Assembly: GCA_036345935.2 (NCBI GenBank)
Contig: JADWOT020001353.1
Location: forward strand, 1 to 64,000
Length of the DNA: 64,000 nt
Origin: Taenia hydatigena
Lineage: Eukaryota; Platyhelminthes; Cestoda; Cyclophyllidea; Taeniidae
Direction of reading: 5' to 3'
Of the stretch, positions 1-12,390 are shown in pieces (the stretch's first letter is position 1; every line of letters starts with the position of its first letter). The notes beneath the pieces were generated by a model, which had not been told where the DNA came from, searched no databases, and saw only the letters and a program-made list of their open reading frames with translations. The position numbers were made by a program, and so were the translations under genes.

Positions 1-3000
1 TCGTGCAGTGAGTTATTGACAAGCGTTGATAGCTGTGAGTTGCAGACGTGATATCTCACTGACATCATGATAAGCTCCTAATTCTAACGCGTAACACCGC
101 ATAAGGATCTGTTTTCTGTGCCTATCCCTTTGCCCACTTTGATGTTTGCGCTCATTTGTAGCCCTAGCAATGGGATTTGATGCACAAGGGGCCCATAATT
201 TGGGGTCTAATAAACAAATAACTCGAAGTACAGAAACAACGAAGCAAAATCCGAACCAACTACAGCAGCCGATTCGTGAGTTCAGAATCTCTAAGTCCAC
301 GTCAAACGGATGCTGCGATGTTCAATGCCGCAGGTAAGGAACTGGGATCAAGACGTGACAGGAAGGCCCTGAAATGCATTTATGATACCTTAAATATGTA
401 GCCGTATGAAAAGGTGCGAAAAATACATCATTAAATAATGGCTTAATAAAAGCTGTCACTTAACTGCTACGAATGACTGCAGCACATACTGAAGGCGAGA
501 CAGTACATACGCCGGTTGTCACAATGTAGGGCATCAGGGTTAGTGGCTGGGTAGACGCAGGATCATTTGGTAGGTTAGAGGTCCTTAGGCACCTTGAGAT
601 CAGCACGTTACAATGACAATAACCTAGGCCTAACAGAAGTGGTAAGGCATCAAGGAATGTCAGTGGCGTAATGGATGTCGGTCGCAAGTCAATGGTAATG
701 GTAGTCCTCAGCGGCCGTTCATTGTTGAGCATAGCCATTGGGGCGTCTGCATTACCGCACGCTGAATTGTGAGTGCATGAGTTGCAGCTGCTGCGATCTT
801 AGACCAAGAATCGATTTGGGCATGTCAACATCGTAAAAAGGTTACGAGTTCATTTTTAGACCGTTAATTACATTGCGCATTAATGCAAATGCGAAATGTT
901 ACTGCACTTTTCTTTGCGATAATGCGAATCGCATGGAGAGCAGAGCTTGCAAAAAGCATCCTCTACAGACAGGCCCTCTACTATTATAACGGAAAATGGC
1001 CTACCATCATGGCTGGTAGTTACCGATGGCTAATCCGCCAAATGCAATTAGTTATAACCTAAGTTTTATCTCATTGTCTGATAAATTAAATATCAAAAAC
1101 TGCAGTCTTTATCGTAGTTTGCTTCTTGCACGTTGCAAAACCACACCTTATGCATTTAGTTGATTAGCTTGTGCAAAGAACATAGCTTGTACATCCTCCT
1201 GCAGCCTTATTTAAATGCACTTGGGATTTTTTCTGGAATGCAAATGACATGCCAACTTCATTAAAGCATCATTCCTGGTCTCACAAAATAAAGCATTGGT
1301 AAAGAAGCAAAATATTTGCCTTAATAAACACGTTGTATGTGATGCAAATGATCTATAGTCAACCAATTCAGAAAAAGCAATTGAAAATCAGCGAGTGGTA
1401 AAAACATGGCAACACTGTCAATCAGGTAGAACGTTATATTAAGCAAATAGTACAAAGGGCATGAATAAAATCTGCATGTAGAATAACTCTAAATGATGTG
1501 AGCTGTGCTGCTTGTATTAAGGCAAGAGCAATAGTTAAAGCAAAACCATCCAAATTTTACTCAAACCGACAGTCACGCAACACATTAGGGATAGCGAAAG
1601 CCACACGCCCAAATGATAACCCACTCAAGCACTCGGAGGTGACATCTAAAATGTAGTGCCAAAGCAAATAAAATCTCATGAAACTATTATTAAGAGTAAA
1701 ACTTTGTACATAGTAGATTGCTGACGATACGACAGCGCTTAAATTAGTTCAAGAAATCGGCAAAGATTAGAGGAAAGGGCTGTAAGGCAAATTGGTCGTC
1801 CACTAGACAGTCAAAGGCAAGATGCATCATTTTCGATCGGCTACTAAAACAAAACAATATTTTGAAAGGCATTGTGCAAGAAGTATTAACGGTCTCTAAG
1901 ATCTGTAGCGGTAAAAAGTTTACCTTGGAGCGCCTTAGATGAACCATTAAACTCTTCCTTCCCAAAGCCTATCCATCCGTCGTACGTATCGTACCATGTG
2001 CACCTACAGCTTTGTGAACAGACACACTGCGTTCAACATAGAACGTGGAAATTTTTAAGGCATTTACTCTTGTACGCACATCTGATTTGCTCGGTTGCTC
2101 TGCCCAGAAACGCGTTCACACTTATCACCCGTCAAAATGACGAATGCAGGTTCTTCAGGTCCAATCCACTGCACTCTTACAGGAGATGAAAATAAACAGT
2201 TTGAAGTCTTCAAGACCACTCTGGTGTGAGCAAAAGGGCAAAATTTATTAGGAACTTATTTTAAAGGAGGCCGTGTAAATTGATGAACACCTGCGACATC
2301 AACAACGTGACATATCTAACGTGCCACACAATTTAGCTTCTAGGGTTGGGCGAAAATACACCTTGGTGAAGGCGACCCGACACGCAGAAGACTAGAGAAT
2401 CGCGATGCATATGCTATTGTAAAGGCTACGATTCAGCCCTCAGTAGCGAATCCAAAGATTCATGATTTTACTAGTTGGTATGAATTCAGAGAAAATTCTA
2501 TCGGGATCCGGCAAGATAAGTAAAAAGTATCAGACAGTGATCAGTGGTCACTGTAAATGGTAGACCCCGTAGTTGTGTACCGTGTTTGCATGCATTGTAA
2601 CTAAGCCTATTCGTAAAGGTGCAATCACTCCGTGAGTTTCCCTGTACTTGGTTTGCTTGAAATCCCGTGCACAGGTTTTTAATCTCTGATCATGTGGTTA
2701 CGTATTTCTCTTCAAAAAGTGCCCAAAAGGGCACGCAAGTAGGTCTCGAGTTCAAATAGTGAAGTTGAGAAGGTAAGGAAGTAAAATTACGGCAATATTC
2801 CCGTACAGCAGTCTGCTGCATTTACATCTTCAACCCACCGCTCAGCTAGGGTGGGGAATGCGCTTACCACAAAACAATAAACAGTGTGGTATCCTTATAT
2901 CCTGCTTGAGACGCACATCATAATTTCGCAATGAATGTAAGAGCACCATGTAGTAATATCGCTAAGGAAATCTTTTAACACTTAAGTTATCCAATATACA

Positions 3001-5784
3001 GCATCAATTTATGAATGTTTCCGGAGTAATAAGGTGGCATTGAAGTCCACACTTAACGTTTTCCACTCCAAAGCCCACCCATATCTGTTGTTCAAAAAGT
3101 TTAAGGCGCTTTTTTGTTTTCTTTTATTTGTGATTAAGCTTTTTAACGAACCGCTGCAGAATGTTGCCCAAGGTTAACTAAAGCACCACCCTAATTCATT
3201 TGACAAAGCGAACAACATTGGCGTTGCATCTACACAGACAAGTCTTCGCTCACAATTATATTGAATGTCTCCTTGCTTTGAAAAAGGCAGCAATCACCGG
3301 TTTCCTTGACTTTCACGGTAAGATAGTCCACTTTAAGGTTGTCAGTTGAGATGCTATGGATGTAAAATGGTTTCGATCGTATTTTTGTCTACTTAGCTGC
3401 GAAGACACTGTGGCCTAATGTCAAATCCATTTCAAGCGGTGTCTGCGTTACTATTCTGAAGAAGAGCATAGCACAAGCCTTAGAGAGTAGCCACAGACTA
3501 TCTTGACTGCTTCCTTATGTTCCGTTCTTATTCTATGTTTCCATAGTGATGCACAATTTATTCCAAGACACGTATACAACAACACCAGTAGTGGGCATTA
3601 CTCCTAGGTATATGCTCAGCTCCACTTATCAAAACTTCGTGGGATGTGTAAGGAGAGGGTAGGCAGCAACGTACAAGGGGAGCATTGCAACGCGTTGCTT
3701 TTCTTTCGGAGTATCCAACGTAAAATAAATTCTTCTTAACGAAGCATCCTGACTATGTGTCTACACATGCATCTTTCCATGCAAGCATGACCTACAACGT
3801 CCCATAAGGAAAACTGGACCGGCAAGTTATGCCTTCAATTTGATTTATTTTATCGAATTATCTGTTTAAAGTGAGGCAAAAACAACTGAACTGCTGCTGG
3901 TCCCACTTCTAGGCGCACTTACAAGTATTCGCAGCACAATACCGTAATTTAACCAGCAATAATAACATGGTGCGAAAATTTGGTTTAGAATGTGTGGCCT
4001 CTTTTTGACCAGGAGGTCAATATGACAATTTGCAAAAACAGGCAAAATGCAATTTAACTCGTTATTAATATTACAGAGTAAAAATGGATGCAATAACAAG
4101 AACCGCGTGACAAGTCTGTCTACGCATTCGTTCATCCAAAACCTGTGCCCATAACCTGAATCGGTTTTACAGCTTTATGACCCGCTTGTCACCTCTTGCA
4201 CTGTCATATTATCCTAGCTCCATCTTTACCTTCCATTAATGCGGTCTGGTGCATTCGATATGCAACTCTCTGATCACCTCTGTTGCTGCCACTATCTGCT
4301 TTCCGAGACCTGGTTTACCCGTGCCTTATGTAGCATGCAAAACCAACATTGAGACGCATGACAACGGCATGAAAACAGCATCGTCTACTTCTCTACACCT
4401 CTTGACGAAGTGAATGGTAATGGAGTGAATGAGGAAGAGCGAAGGATTTTGTGATGCTTAGAGTGTAAGAAAGCATGTACAGGCTCCGCCTCTTTACGAA
4501 TGCACCAGCAAAGTCACTTGCGCTTGTGGAAATGTTTTTTCTGTGATTGGGTATCATGGCGTAGGTAAATCCTCCAGGAAAGAGAAAGAAAGAGGAAAGC
4601 AAAAGGAAAGCTCTTCTTCTGTCTAATCTGCAAACCTGTCTTTTTCGATCGGTCGAACATGCCACAGCACATGCAGACACATAGGACGGCGAAGAGATGC
4701 CGCTGATCTCACTGTCGTCGACCATTCATTAGCTATATTTTGCCCATCTGACAACTAAGAAGTTGCTTAGTCCCCATTCTTGCTTTAGCCAACAATAAGA
4801 ATGATGCTTTGCTACCTGCATTGCCAAAACAGCAAAAGTCCATGACATTATCTCTGTCGCTTTGGGCAAAGGGTTGGAGATGTTTTTATCCCAAATTTAC
4901 GCGTTGGCCTTATTAAGAGCCTGTGCTATGCGTTTCTACGTTGTAGTAAACTGACGGCTTTCAATTAATGGTAGCAAAACGCAACGTTTCATTTTGGTCA
5001 AAATGGGCAGCAATCAATCAAAAAACGCTTACCAAATGTGCCGCTCATGTTAATAATGCCACGCCAGTGCCTCAGAATGCTGAACAAAATTACGCGATAG
5101 CAAATTTTACTCATTTACAGTCGCTGTTGTTCAAACTTATTTTTAAATGACGTACTATTACAGAATACTGAAGGAAAGTCCTAGATTATGCCACAAGTGC
5201 TTTGGGCGATGCCGCCATTTACTAACTGCGTCAATTAAGTCAATGGGGAAAAGTCCACGATTGCGGCAAATGAGCTGAATACCTTACACATAGTGCTTTA
5301 AGGCCAGTTTGGATTTTAAATGATATCCCGCTTACAGCTTCGTTTCCCTTCACTTTTGCCTTTCCACAGAACCGTCAGCGACGTAAATATCTAAAGATGA
5401 GCCAGATACGTCGACATGAAAGCCTACTAGCTTTTTTGACATTTCACTATATTATCTCGTTTGTTGTGATGCTTTAAGCAGCATGGTCATCTTAAGCTGT
5501 CTTTACATCTACTTTTGCACTCAATGATGCAACGAAGACTCAAGCTATTGGAAGATAATTGAAAAAATAGCTTTACAGCTAAGAGTCGGCTTTTACTTTG
5601 CCCAGTGCTCTCATTACATGGGGTCAAACAAGCCTAGATTTTGTCCCACTACTGAATCAATAAATGGGTGACGCACTCTGATATGATAAAGAGGAGAATC
5701 AGTCTGCTACAACAAGAGGGTTTGTGCCACCTTTCATGCCTTCACCTTAAAGTTTCCTGTTCGCAAGTCGAGTAGTTCTTTACC
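1..5784. repeat. Left arm of a large inverted duplication
   Basis: This segment reappears in reverse complement at 13477-19237. For most of its length paired positions add up to 19260-19262, so there are almost no net indels. Identity is roughly 98% by eye and near 100% in long stretches. The inner boundary is sharp, just after the TACC at 5781-5784. The outer boundary cannot be set because the arm reaches the first base of the window. Near the outer end the left arm has 22 bp (28-49) that the right arm lacks. Apart from the CELF-derived pseudogene at 1830-2209, I see only short open frames that are mirrored in the other arm and carry no recognisable domain. There is no transposase, no reverse transcriptase and no visible target-site duplication. 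It looks like a segmental duplication rather than a transposon. A mis-assembly or collapsed haplotype is the main alternative. Confidence 0.95.
1830..2209 (-). pseudogene. CELF/Bruno-like RRM3 pseudogene, left-arm copy
   Basis: This is the mirror image of the pseudogene at 17051-17430. On the minus strand it keeps the trace of CELF RRM3 exons. The last-exon part of the domain reads LGRKSLMVHLRRSK around 1924-1965, matching the [13 protein letters not shown] part of the intact gene at 11600-11650. It differs from the right-arm copy by one residue here (H for Q). The intron sequence between the exons is also recognisable, so it arose by genomic duplication and not by retrotransposition. In-frame stops and frameshifts make it non-coding. 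The gene product would have been an RNA-binding splicing and translation regulator, but no function is expected now. Confidence 0.8.
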
Positions 5785-8700
5785 TGGGTTTCTTCGCATT
5801 AGTTTTGAAAAACATTCGTTGTATGAAGCACATTATGACGAAAATCCCATCCCTCCTTTAAAGCTCACCTATTCTTATTGCAGTAAACATGATTTTACTG
5901 TTCAGAGCAACTCGGCAGAGCGCAGGTAGTCCTACGAAAAGAACACAAACATATACTTTGGGGTGAATATAAGAGCAGAGCATGCGCGGCTCATTGTGTT
6001 GCACGTCTGCGTGATTACTTGAATACCGATTAACGTTACGCTCGTGCCCATCACAGGCGCTGTCCTTTTTTACCTCCAAGTAGGAGATACTGCCCACAGA
6101 ATCCCATCCCTTCCTCACGTTACTCCTCAGGTTAACTTCACGTCATGGTGAGCTGCATCTCACTGTCAAGATGTTTTTTGAAACATTTGCACTCACTAAT
6201 TACAGCAAATAAGCTTTGCATGTTGATTTCAATGCTAAAGGCAACATCTAGAGTGGATATAGTCTGCACTTCTGGCTACGCATCAACTTTTGTGTCCGTC
6301 ATCAATTCCGCACTTTTTTAGCATGCATAGGGTTGCAGACAGCATAGACCTGGGGCCCGTCTCCACTCATAAAATCTAATTGTACACCAAGTAACGGCTC
6401 TGAACAGACAAATACGCAATGCAGACAGCGAATTCATGCTGCAGTCTTTGGGTAAATTTTATGCGCCCAGTATTTTGCATGTCCACCTCACACATCTGTT
6501 CCTGGGTATTTAAAACAGACATTGTCCTTGTATAAATTGAGCGAAAGCAATCAAACCGCAATTAGGTGCAATTTAAGCAACTAGCTCCTTCACCCTTTCA
6601 TCATTGGCCAAACATCAGAAGCAGATGCTAGGCTTAATCCATGTTTTGCCTAAACTGACGATCACCTTGCTGATTCCAAAAAATCAAACTGGGTTTCGTC
6701 AAATTAGCACAAGCACAGGGACGTATTTGCAAGGAAGCAACTAGATCTAATCGTGATTGAACAGGTTGTAATAAACCGTACCTTTATAAATAATGACAAG
6801 GATCGTGTCTGGCTGCAAGACTTACCAAATCTGTGCGTGTCATTAAGCGCAATTACGAAATTTGCTAATTTGACTTAGGTCCGATCCCCTGACCTGGGAA
6901 GAGCAGTCCAAAAATCAATGCAGGCATGATTATTACCTAGCGTGATGTAATGCCGCAATGTCGGATAAAGACTCAGCTGGTCGACAGCAACCAATATCAT
7001 CTGAACCATGCCAGCAATGGATATTTGTCATGAGTCATCCACCGATGCTGGAATGGGGTTCATTTTTTCACTAGCGTGCCACACTTTCGTAACACTAATC
7101 TCTCGGTCAGAATGATTACCACAGCTTCCGAGGTCAATATTACATGGCCAAATTAATGCTGGTTGAGTATGGCCACCAACGATGACCACTTAGCGCGACG
7201 CCTGACTTTTAAACACCTTCATAGGGAGCTGATACAGTCTATCCAGAGGTGTCAAGCAAGTGCCGTAAATTAAAAATGCGTTCAGTGTGTTACAGCTAGG
7301 CTTAAAGTGTACCGCAGTCCACTTCAAATGTCAAATTTCTCTACTTCGTAGTGCCGATAACCTCATTTAAAGTAAAAGTCGGAGCGCGCTTGGTCTATGC
7401 ACTCCAAAGTAGCACCACTTCAAAATGCAGTTGATGCTGACGCAGGCGGCCACCGAAAATTATGTTTTTGCGAAGCTTGTAGTTTCGAAGTATATAACGC
7501 CACCGGTCTTGGGTGAGAGTTTCTATGAAATGAATCGCGTCCTTTGAAACATTAACTGCATATTTCCCTTAGGCTAATATTATCTTGTTCCATGGAGAAA
7601 AAACGATTCAATTTCAAAGATAGTTAGCCTCAATCAATAGATCGTGGAGTGAATTTATGACCTCCCCTTGATGTTAGATTAACCGGCACAAATTGTGTTT
7701 AGGACTACCACTATGCAGGCTGAGGCAAAATTTTGACGAAATTTCTACATGATTCTAATCTGGCAATGGTGGATTTTGTCGAGTGTTTCGCTGCATCGAT
7801 GTCAGGAAATAGACGTTTCCTTTTGGGTTGCAGGACTGTGCCTTTATTTCTCCCTTTAAACTCACCCATTTTGCCCTCAGTAAAAGTCACTTTTCTATCC
7901 AACTCAGCTTTATATTTTATGATCAGTTACGTTAAAGCATTGCAAAATTAGTCTTAGAACGAAACGGATGAAGTTTAAGTGGTTGCATAGCTGGTTGACT
8001 TCTCGATTACTCACCAGCACTCTACCCGTGTCTCGTCATAGGTGCTATATCCTTCTCTCTTCAATACAGGCAAAATCTTATCTTATCTTATCTTATTAAA
8101 GTCAGTGACTGATTTTAACAAGTCTCTCCAACTGGCTTTTTTCCAGTGTTTCATCAGTAGAGATAATTTGTGTGGAATTATGAGTCTAACTACCGTGGTT
8201 TTATTATCATGGGGCGAAATGCCATTAAGAGTTACCTAGTTCATCTTGTCAAAAAGGAAAATCAATTTCATATAAGTACTTGTGCATGTCACAGAATAAA
8301 TCCCGTTCGTTGAATTTTTCCAAGGAAGGGATAGGGACTTGTCGTTTTCTTACATTCGACACTTGAATGCGCTTAGCTTAAGGCAAAAAAGCTAATAGTG
8401 GTCTTTAATGCCAATCGATTACTCGAGCAACACTCATATGCTTGCACCATAAATCGGATAAACAAATTTTTAAGTAACTTGCATAAAAGGTAATACCCCA
8501 CAGATCCTGCCAGGCGTATTTTGATCTCGGCTCGAAGATGGCGTCCTTATATCAAACTCAAAGTTATGTTAGATGCTTTAAGCTGGACATGGAAATGCCG
8601 TAGCTTCAGGTAACTTTACGTTTGACGTCCTTCTAGACTAGTTTAGATGGCAGAATGTATGCATATATGGAAGTACCTTTGCCTTTTTTACAAGGTAAAT

Positions 8701-9584
8701 ACCAAAATGCTTCCACACGAATCGTGTAAAGAGAATTTCTGGTGCGGTTAAATCCCAAGAGTGTGTTCCTGTAATCTGCATCAGAATTTCCTTGCAAAAA
8801 TAAGGCGTTTAATAACAACCGTGATCACTTATCACTGTGTTTGATTCTTTTCATACTTCCTTTTTTAAATTTAGAACAACTCGCTTCCTCAAATCATCAA
8901 GAATTGCTCAAGATAATACACATTTCTACTTTACCGTTGGAAGCCGAATCAAATATCCCACAAATGGTCCGAACCACACTTTGTCCTACTTATTCTTAGG
9001 TCAAATTCACGTGGATGTGAATTAGTCCGCCCTAATGGATAAAATAAGTGTCACATCAAATGCCATTCCGTTTCTTTCGTTTGGAGGCATTATCAAGTTC
9101 AGCAGCTGACTTAAGAGTCTTATCCATCGTAGACCGCGTTTATACGCCAAATCATCACAAAAGGGCATTCCATTACCCATTTATTGAGTAAAGTCATATA
9201 AAACCGACAATAATATTTGTAGTCCCTTTTAGTTTATGACAAGCGCGATAAAAATCACTAGTTTTGACACCAACTGGGCCAATGTTATGTAGAAAGTTAA
9301 CTTGCTCATCCATAACGTAAGGCACAAGGCGCTGACCCAATAGTTGTGCAGACTCATCGGCATATCCAATCAGATGCCTCATTCTCTCATTGATCACTCC
9401 TAACCAATAATGCAGGAGTTGTGATTCATCCATTGGCGAATAAGCGCTTAGAATATGGATAACGGACGCACCAAAGAAATGTATAAATATCAAAGCTGTG
9501 TAGCAGCAGCACCACTCAGGTCCAAATTTCGTGTTAGGGTGACACGTAGTCCTGAATCGTTCATTGTACTGCATTCCTACACGC
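5785..9584. other. Spacer left of the CELF exons, no gene recognised
   Basis: This 3.8 kb stretch lies between the inner end of the left arm and the first CELF exon I can support. I searched it by eye on the plus strand for RRM1 and RRM2 exons (a KLFIG-type RNP2 or a GxxFVxF-type RNP1) and saw none. It contains a short TCTTA microsatellite at 8076-8095. It also contains most of the longest open frame of the window (9194-9610, minus), treated separately. It may be the 5' part of a long CELF intron, but that is inference. Confidence 0.5.
8076..8095. repeat. (TCTTA)4 microsatellite
   Basis: Four perfect tandem copies of TCTTA are present. It is a simple sequence repeat in an AT-rich stretch with no gene attached to it. 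Confidence 0.85.
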
Positions 9585-9610
9585 ATGGATCGTAGAGCGG
9601 AATCAGCCAA
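9194..9610 (-). CDS. Longest non-repeat open frame, 138 aa, doubtful
   Basis: This ATG-initiated frame of 138 codons is uninterrupted. Its middle has a hydrophobic stretch (TALIFIHFFGASVIHILSAY, about residues 38-57) that could be a membrane segment, followed by a helical, charged part. I recognise no family. It overlaps the first CELF exon in antisense. At this base composition one chance frame of this length is about what 64 kb would give by luck, so length alone is no evidence. It may be an antisense exon or nothing. Confidence 0.2.
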   Translation of the reverse strand: MADSALRSMRVGMQYNERFRTTCHPNTKFGPEWCCCYTALIFIHFFGASVIHILSAYSPMDESQLLHYWLGVINERMRHLIGYADESAQLLGQRLVPYVMDEQVNFLHNIGPVGVKTSDFYRACHKLKGTTNIIVGFI

Positions 9611-11748
9611 TTCTAACTCTAATGTTGCATCTCAAGTTCCGGAGGACAGAAATTCCGGTGAGTGCTTTACATTTATAGTGTCCTTGTCAAATGGTATGTT
9701 CTTAGGGTAATAAACTTCACTCTTTCATGAAACCACCCGGTTTCTGCGTACAGCTGCCAAATTATTCCCTTTTTTGACACTTTGCAGTTTAAAAATAAGA
9801 TAGTGATAAGCAAGAATTGGCTGACCTATCTTCTTTACTCGTTGATGTTTTGGCGGTACTCTTAGGAGAACCACCAAGAGCGGGATGTGCCCCAACCCCT
9901 TTTTATCCACCCCAGTTTGTTAGTAGTACACGCCAAGCGAAGTGACACATTTGAAAATTATTGCCTTTTTTGATATTTAAATGCGAGCTCCTAGGTTAGC
10001 TCAGCCAAGGCAATCTTTAAGGTTGTGGCTGATTTTCATGTAGGAAAGTCATGACCGATTTCGTCAGTATTAGATAGGAAGGCCTATCTACTACTGAAAG
10101 GGAGGGCTTGCTATGCAAGTTTAAAAGGCCGTGAAGTTAGAAAATGTTTTTTTCATGTTTTCTTGTCCCACTGACGTCGCTTTTGCTTTATTTTACAATT
10201 ACATTTTATTAAACCAAAGATCGTGCCTCGGAGGACTCCTTTGGCCCAAGAGGACCTAGTCCGTTGACTATTGCAGATGGAATTTCCTCAGTAACCGTAA
10301 GTACTTGGAACTGGGCTGCAGTACGGCCGTGAAATATCCATGCCTTCTCGTATTTAACAACAATGATTGCTTATTGATAGAACTCAGATAATTTGCCGCC
10401 AAAAGCGGCTACTGGTGCACCTTACGAAAGAAACATGGAAGTAGCTGGATCGATGCCTCTACTTAACGGCTACATGTTACCATCGAGCTCAAGTTCGACT
10501 CCAGCTGTGGTCTCTCTCGGAGGTCATAATGTTGCACAGCCTACTACAAATTTCCAAATAAATTGCCCCATGGCCGCTACTGCCCCACTTGGTTGTGACC
10601 TCAGCCATCGTCTTCCGACGCTACAACCCGTAAGCACATTCGTTTGAGGATTAGCTAAGGAAATTATGCTTCTACTATATGCGCAAGGCCTGTTTTAGTC
10701 GCTGACGACTAAAATGCTTCTGAAGGTTACATATGTAGGCAAAGGCTGAGATGAAAGGGCTGTTCTACCATTACAGGGTTCCGCAGCAGTTGCACAGGTC
10801 CTGCCAAGTGCAGCGATTTCGTTCCCAGTATGGCCGAATCCTGCAGCTGCTGCTGTAACCGACAACGCAAAAAATGATCCCTTAGTGGTGCAGTACATTG
10901 CATCTATGGTGGCTCAACACAACTTACAGCAGCTCATGCTGCAGCAGCAACAGCAATATCTTGCTACTGAGGTACTTCAAACCAACCAATTGTACCCGAG
11001 TTGGAATGTGCAACTTACAATGCCAGGCACTCCCTATAACAGCGCAGGTGAGTTGTCGTTTGCCGTCCTTTGCTGTGGAAATTATGCCTTTATAGCCATT
11101 CATCATCGTGCGTTAATTTTAGCTACCCACCCACCTGTGTGCATCAATCCCCAGTTTGGGTATGGTGAGTTTATGTTTCTCCTTTTATTTGCTCATATTT
11201 AAAAATGTTCTTGATGCATTATCTTCTTTTGCCTTCAGTAGCAGTGGCTGCTCAATACGCCGCCCAAGTTGCAAACACCCCTGATCACCATGAACCCGTT
11301 GGACGGGAATCAGTGAGAAGGGGCCCAAAAGGCTCCAACCTGTTCATCTTCCATATTCCTCAGGAATGTAGTGAAAAGAATTTACACGATCTGTTTACAC
11401 CATTTGGGCGGGTGTTGAGTGTGAAGATATTTTTGGACAGAACGACAGGCCAAAGCAAGGGCTTTGGTAGGTACTCATGTTTAGTTAATTGTCCTTTATA
11501 CAGCCACGTTCTCTGCTAACCGCGGTGTGTCCATTTTTACAGGTTTTGTCAGCTACGACAATACCGCGAGTGCGCAGAACGCGATACGCGCAATGGATGG
11601 ATATGCTTTGGGAGGGAAAAGATTGAAAGTTCAATTGAAGCGCCTTGAAGGTAGATCTTTTATAAGCCACAAGTCGTAACGACTGTTATAACTCATGCTA
11701 CTGTAATTCCAAGTGTTCTTTCCTTTTTTAGAAGACTATGAAGCATAA
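9585..11748 (+). CDS. CELF/Bruno-like RNA-binding protein, linker and RRM3 exons
   Basis: Eight exons can be joined: 9585-9657, 10220-10296, 10381-10629, 10777-11047, 11123-11164, 11239-11466, 11543-11650 and 11732-11748. All introns have GT-AG ends and every junction is in phase. From the ATG at 9585 this gives 1065 nt, 354 residues and a TAA stop. CELF proteins bind U/G-rich RNA and control splicing, mRNA decay and translation. Residues 1-260 form a low-complexity Ala/Ser/Gln linker with five consecutive Gln at 189-193. Residues 270-349 are RRM3, with RNP2 LFIFHI (272-277) and RNP1 KGFGFVSY (311-318), the latter split by an intron. The end KRLKVQLKR is typical of the family. Exon 5 is only 42 bp. 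Usual CELF proteins are about 450-500 residues with RRM1 and RRM2 in front. These were not found, so the true 5' end lies further left or outside the window. The chosen ATG is only the first in an open frame that starts at 9543. Confidence 0.93.
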
Positions 11749-12390
11749 GGTGCCTAGTCCTTGAACAATTTTACAGCACACCATGGTAGTCTATCCGATT
11801 TTAAAATGGTTAATGCGCTCAAAGATGAGTAAGCTATTGCATTGTTAGTGCTTTGATCCATGACGCTCAATTTTGAAAAGAGTAACACAGGCTGCTGCAA
11901 GTCTATCATAGTGTTTTGGATGTCGCTACTCAGTGTTTGCCTAAGTGCCACCTGATATAGTGTATTTTTGCCATTGCCAGCGTTGATTGTACCATTTCCT
12001 ATGCTCTCGCTGTGCTACATAACTGTTATTTATCGGAATTTTGGGTGACTGCTTTGATAGCTTCTCCCACTTTTGTGTAAAATACTCAGATTTCCCATTG
12101 AAAGTTATGCCCTGCATAGATTTTAAATATGACTTTGCGCATATTTAGTTTAATGCAACGAGTCACGTAGTCAAATGCACCAAAATTTTCTCCCCTTACT
12201 TCCGAATGCGCTAATTTGCACAAACACTTACATTTAGACACGCGCTGTATGGCATTATTTTTAATTTTTTCGTTTCTTATAATGCAATCCTTTTATTGTT
12301 TTAGATGACCAGTTCCTTTGTATCAATCGTCATGCTTATGTGAGATCTAATGTATTCCTTCAATAAATATTTTGCTTTAATAAATCTTAA
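11749..12390 (+). promoter_or_regulatory. CELF 3' untranslated region with twin poly(A) signals
   Basis: After the TAA stop follows an AT-rich, stop-dense stretch. It ends in two AATAAA hexamers at 12362-12367 and 12379-12384, 17 bp apart. They give a 3' UTR of about 0.65 kb. The hexamers are direct observations; their use is inferred from position. Confidence 0.7.

Noticed and set aside
460..738. 92-codon frame mirrored at 18522-18800
   Set aside because: Kept in both arms only because the arms are nearly identical DNA. No domain and no splice evidence.
4393..4725. 110-codon frame identical in both arms (14536-14868)
   Set aside because: Identity reflects the duplication. Composition and length give no sign of a real gene.
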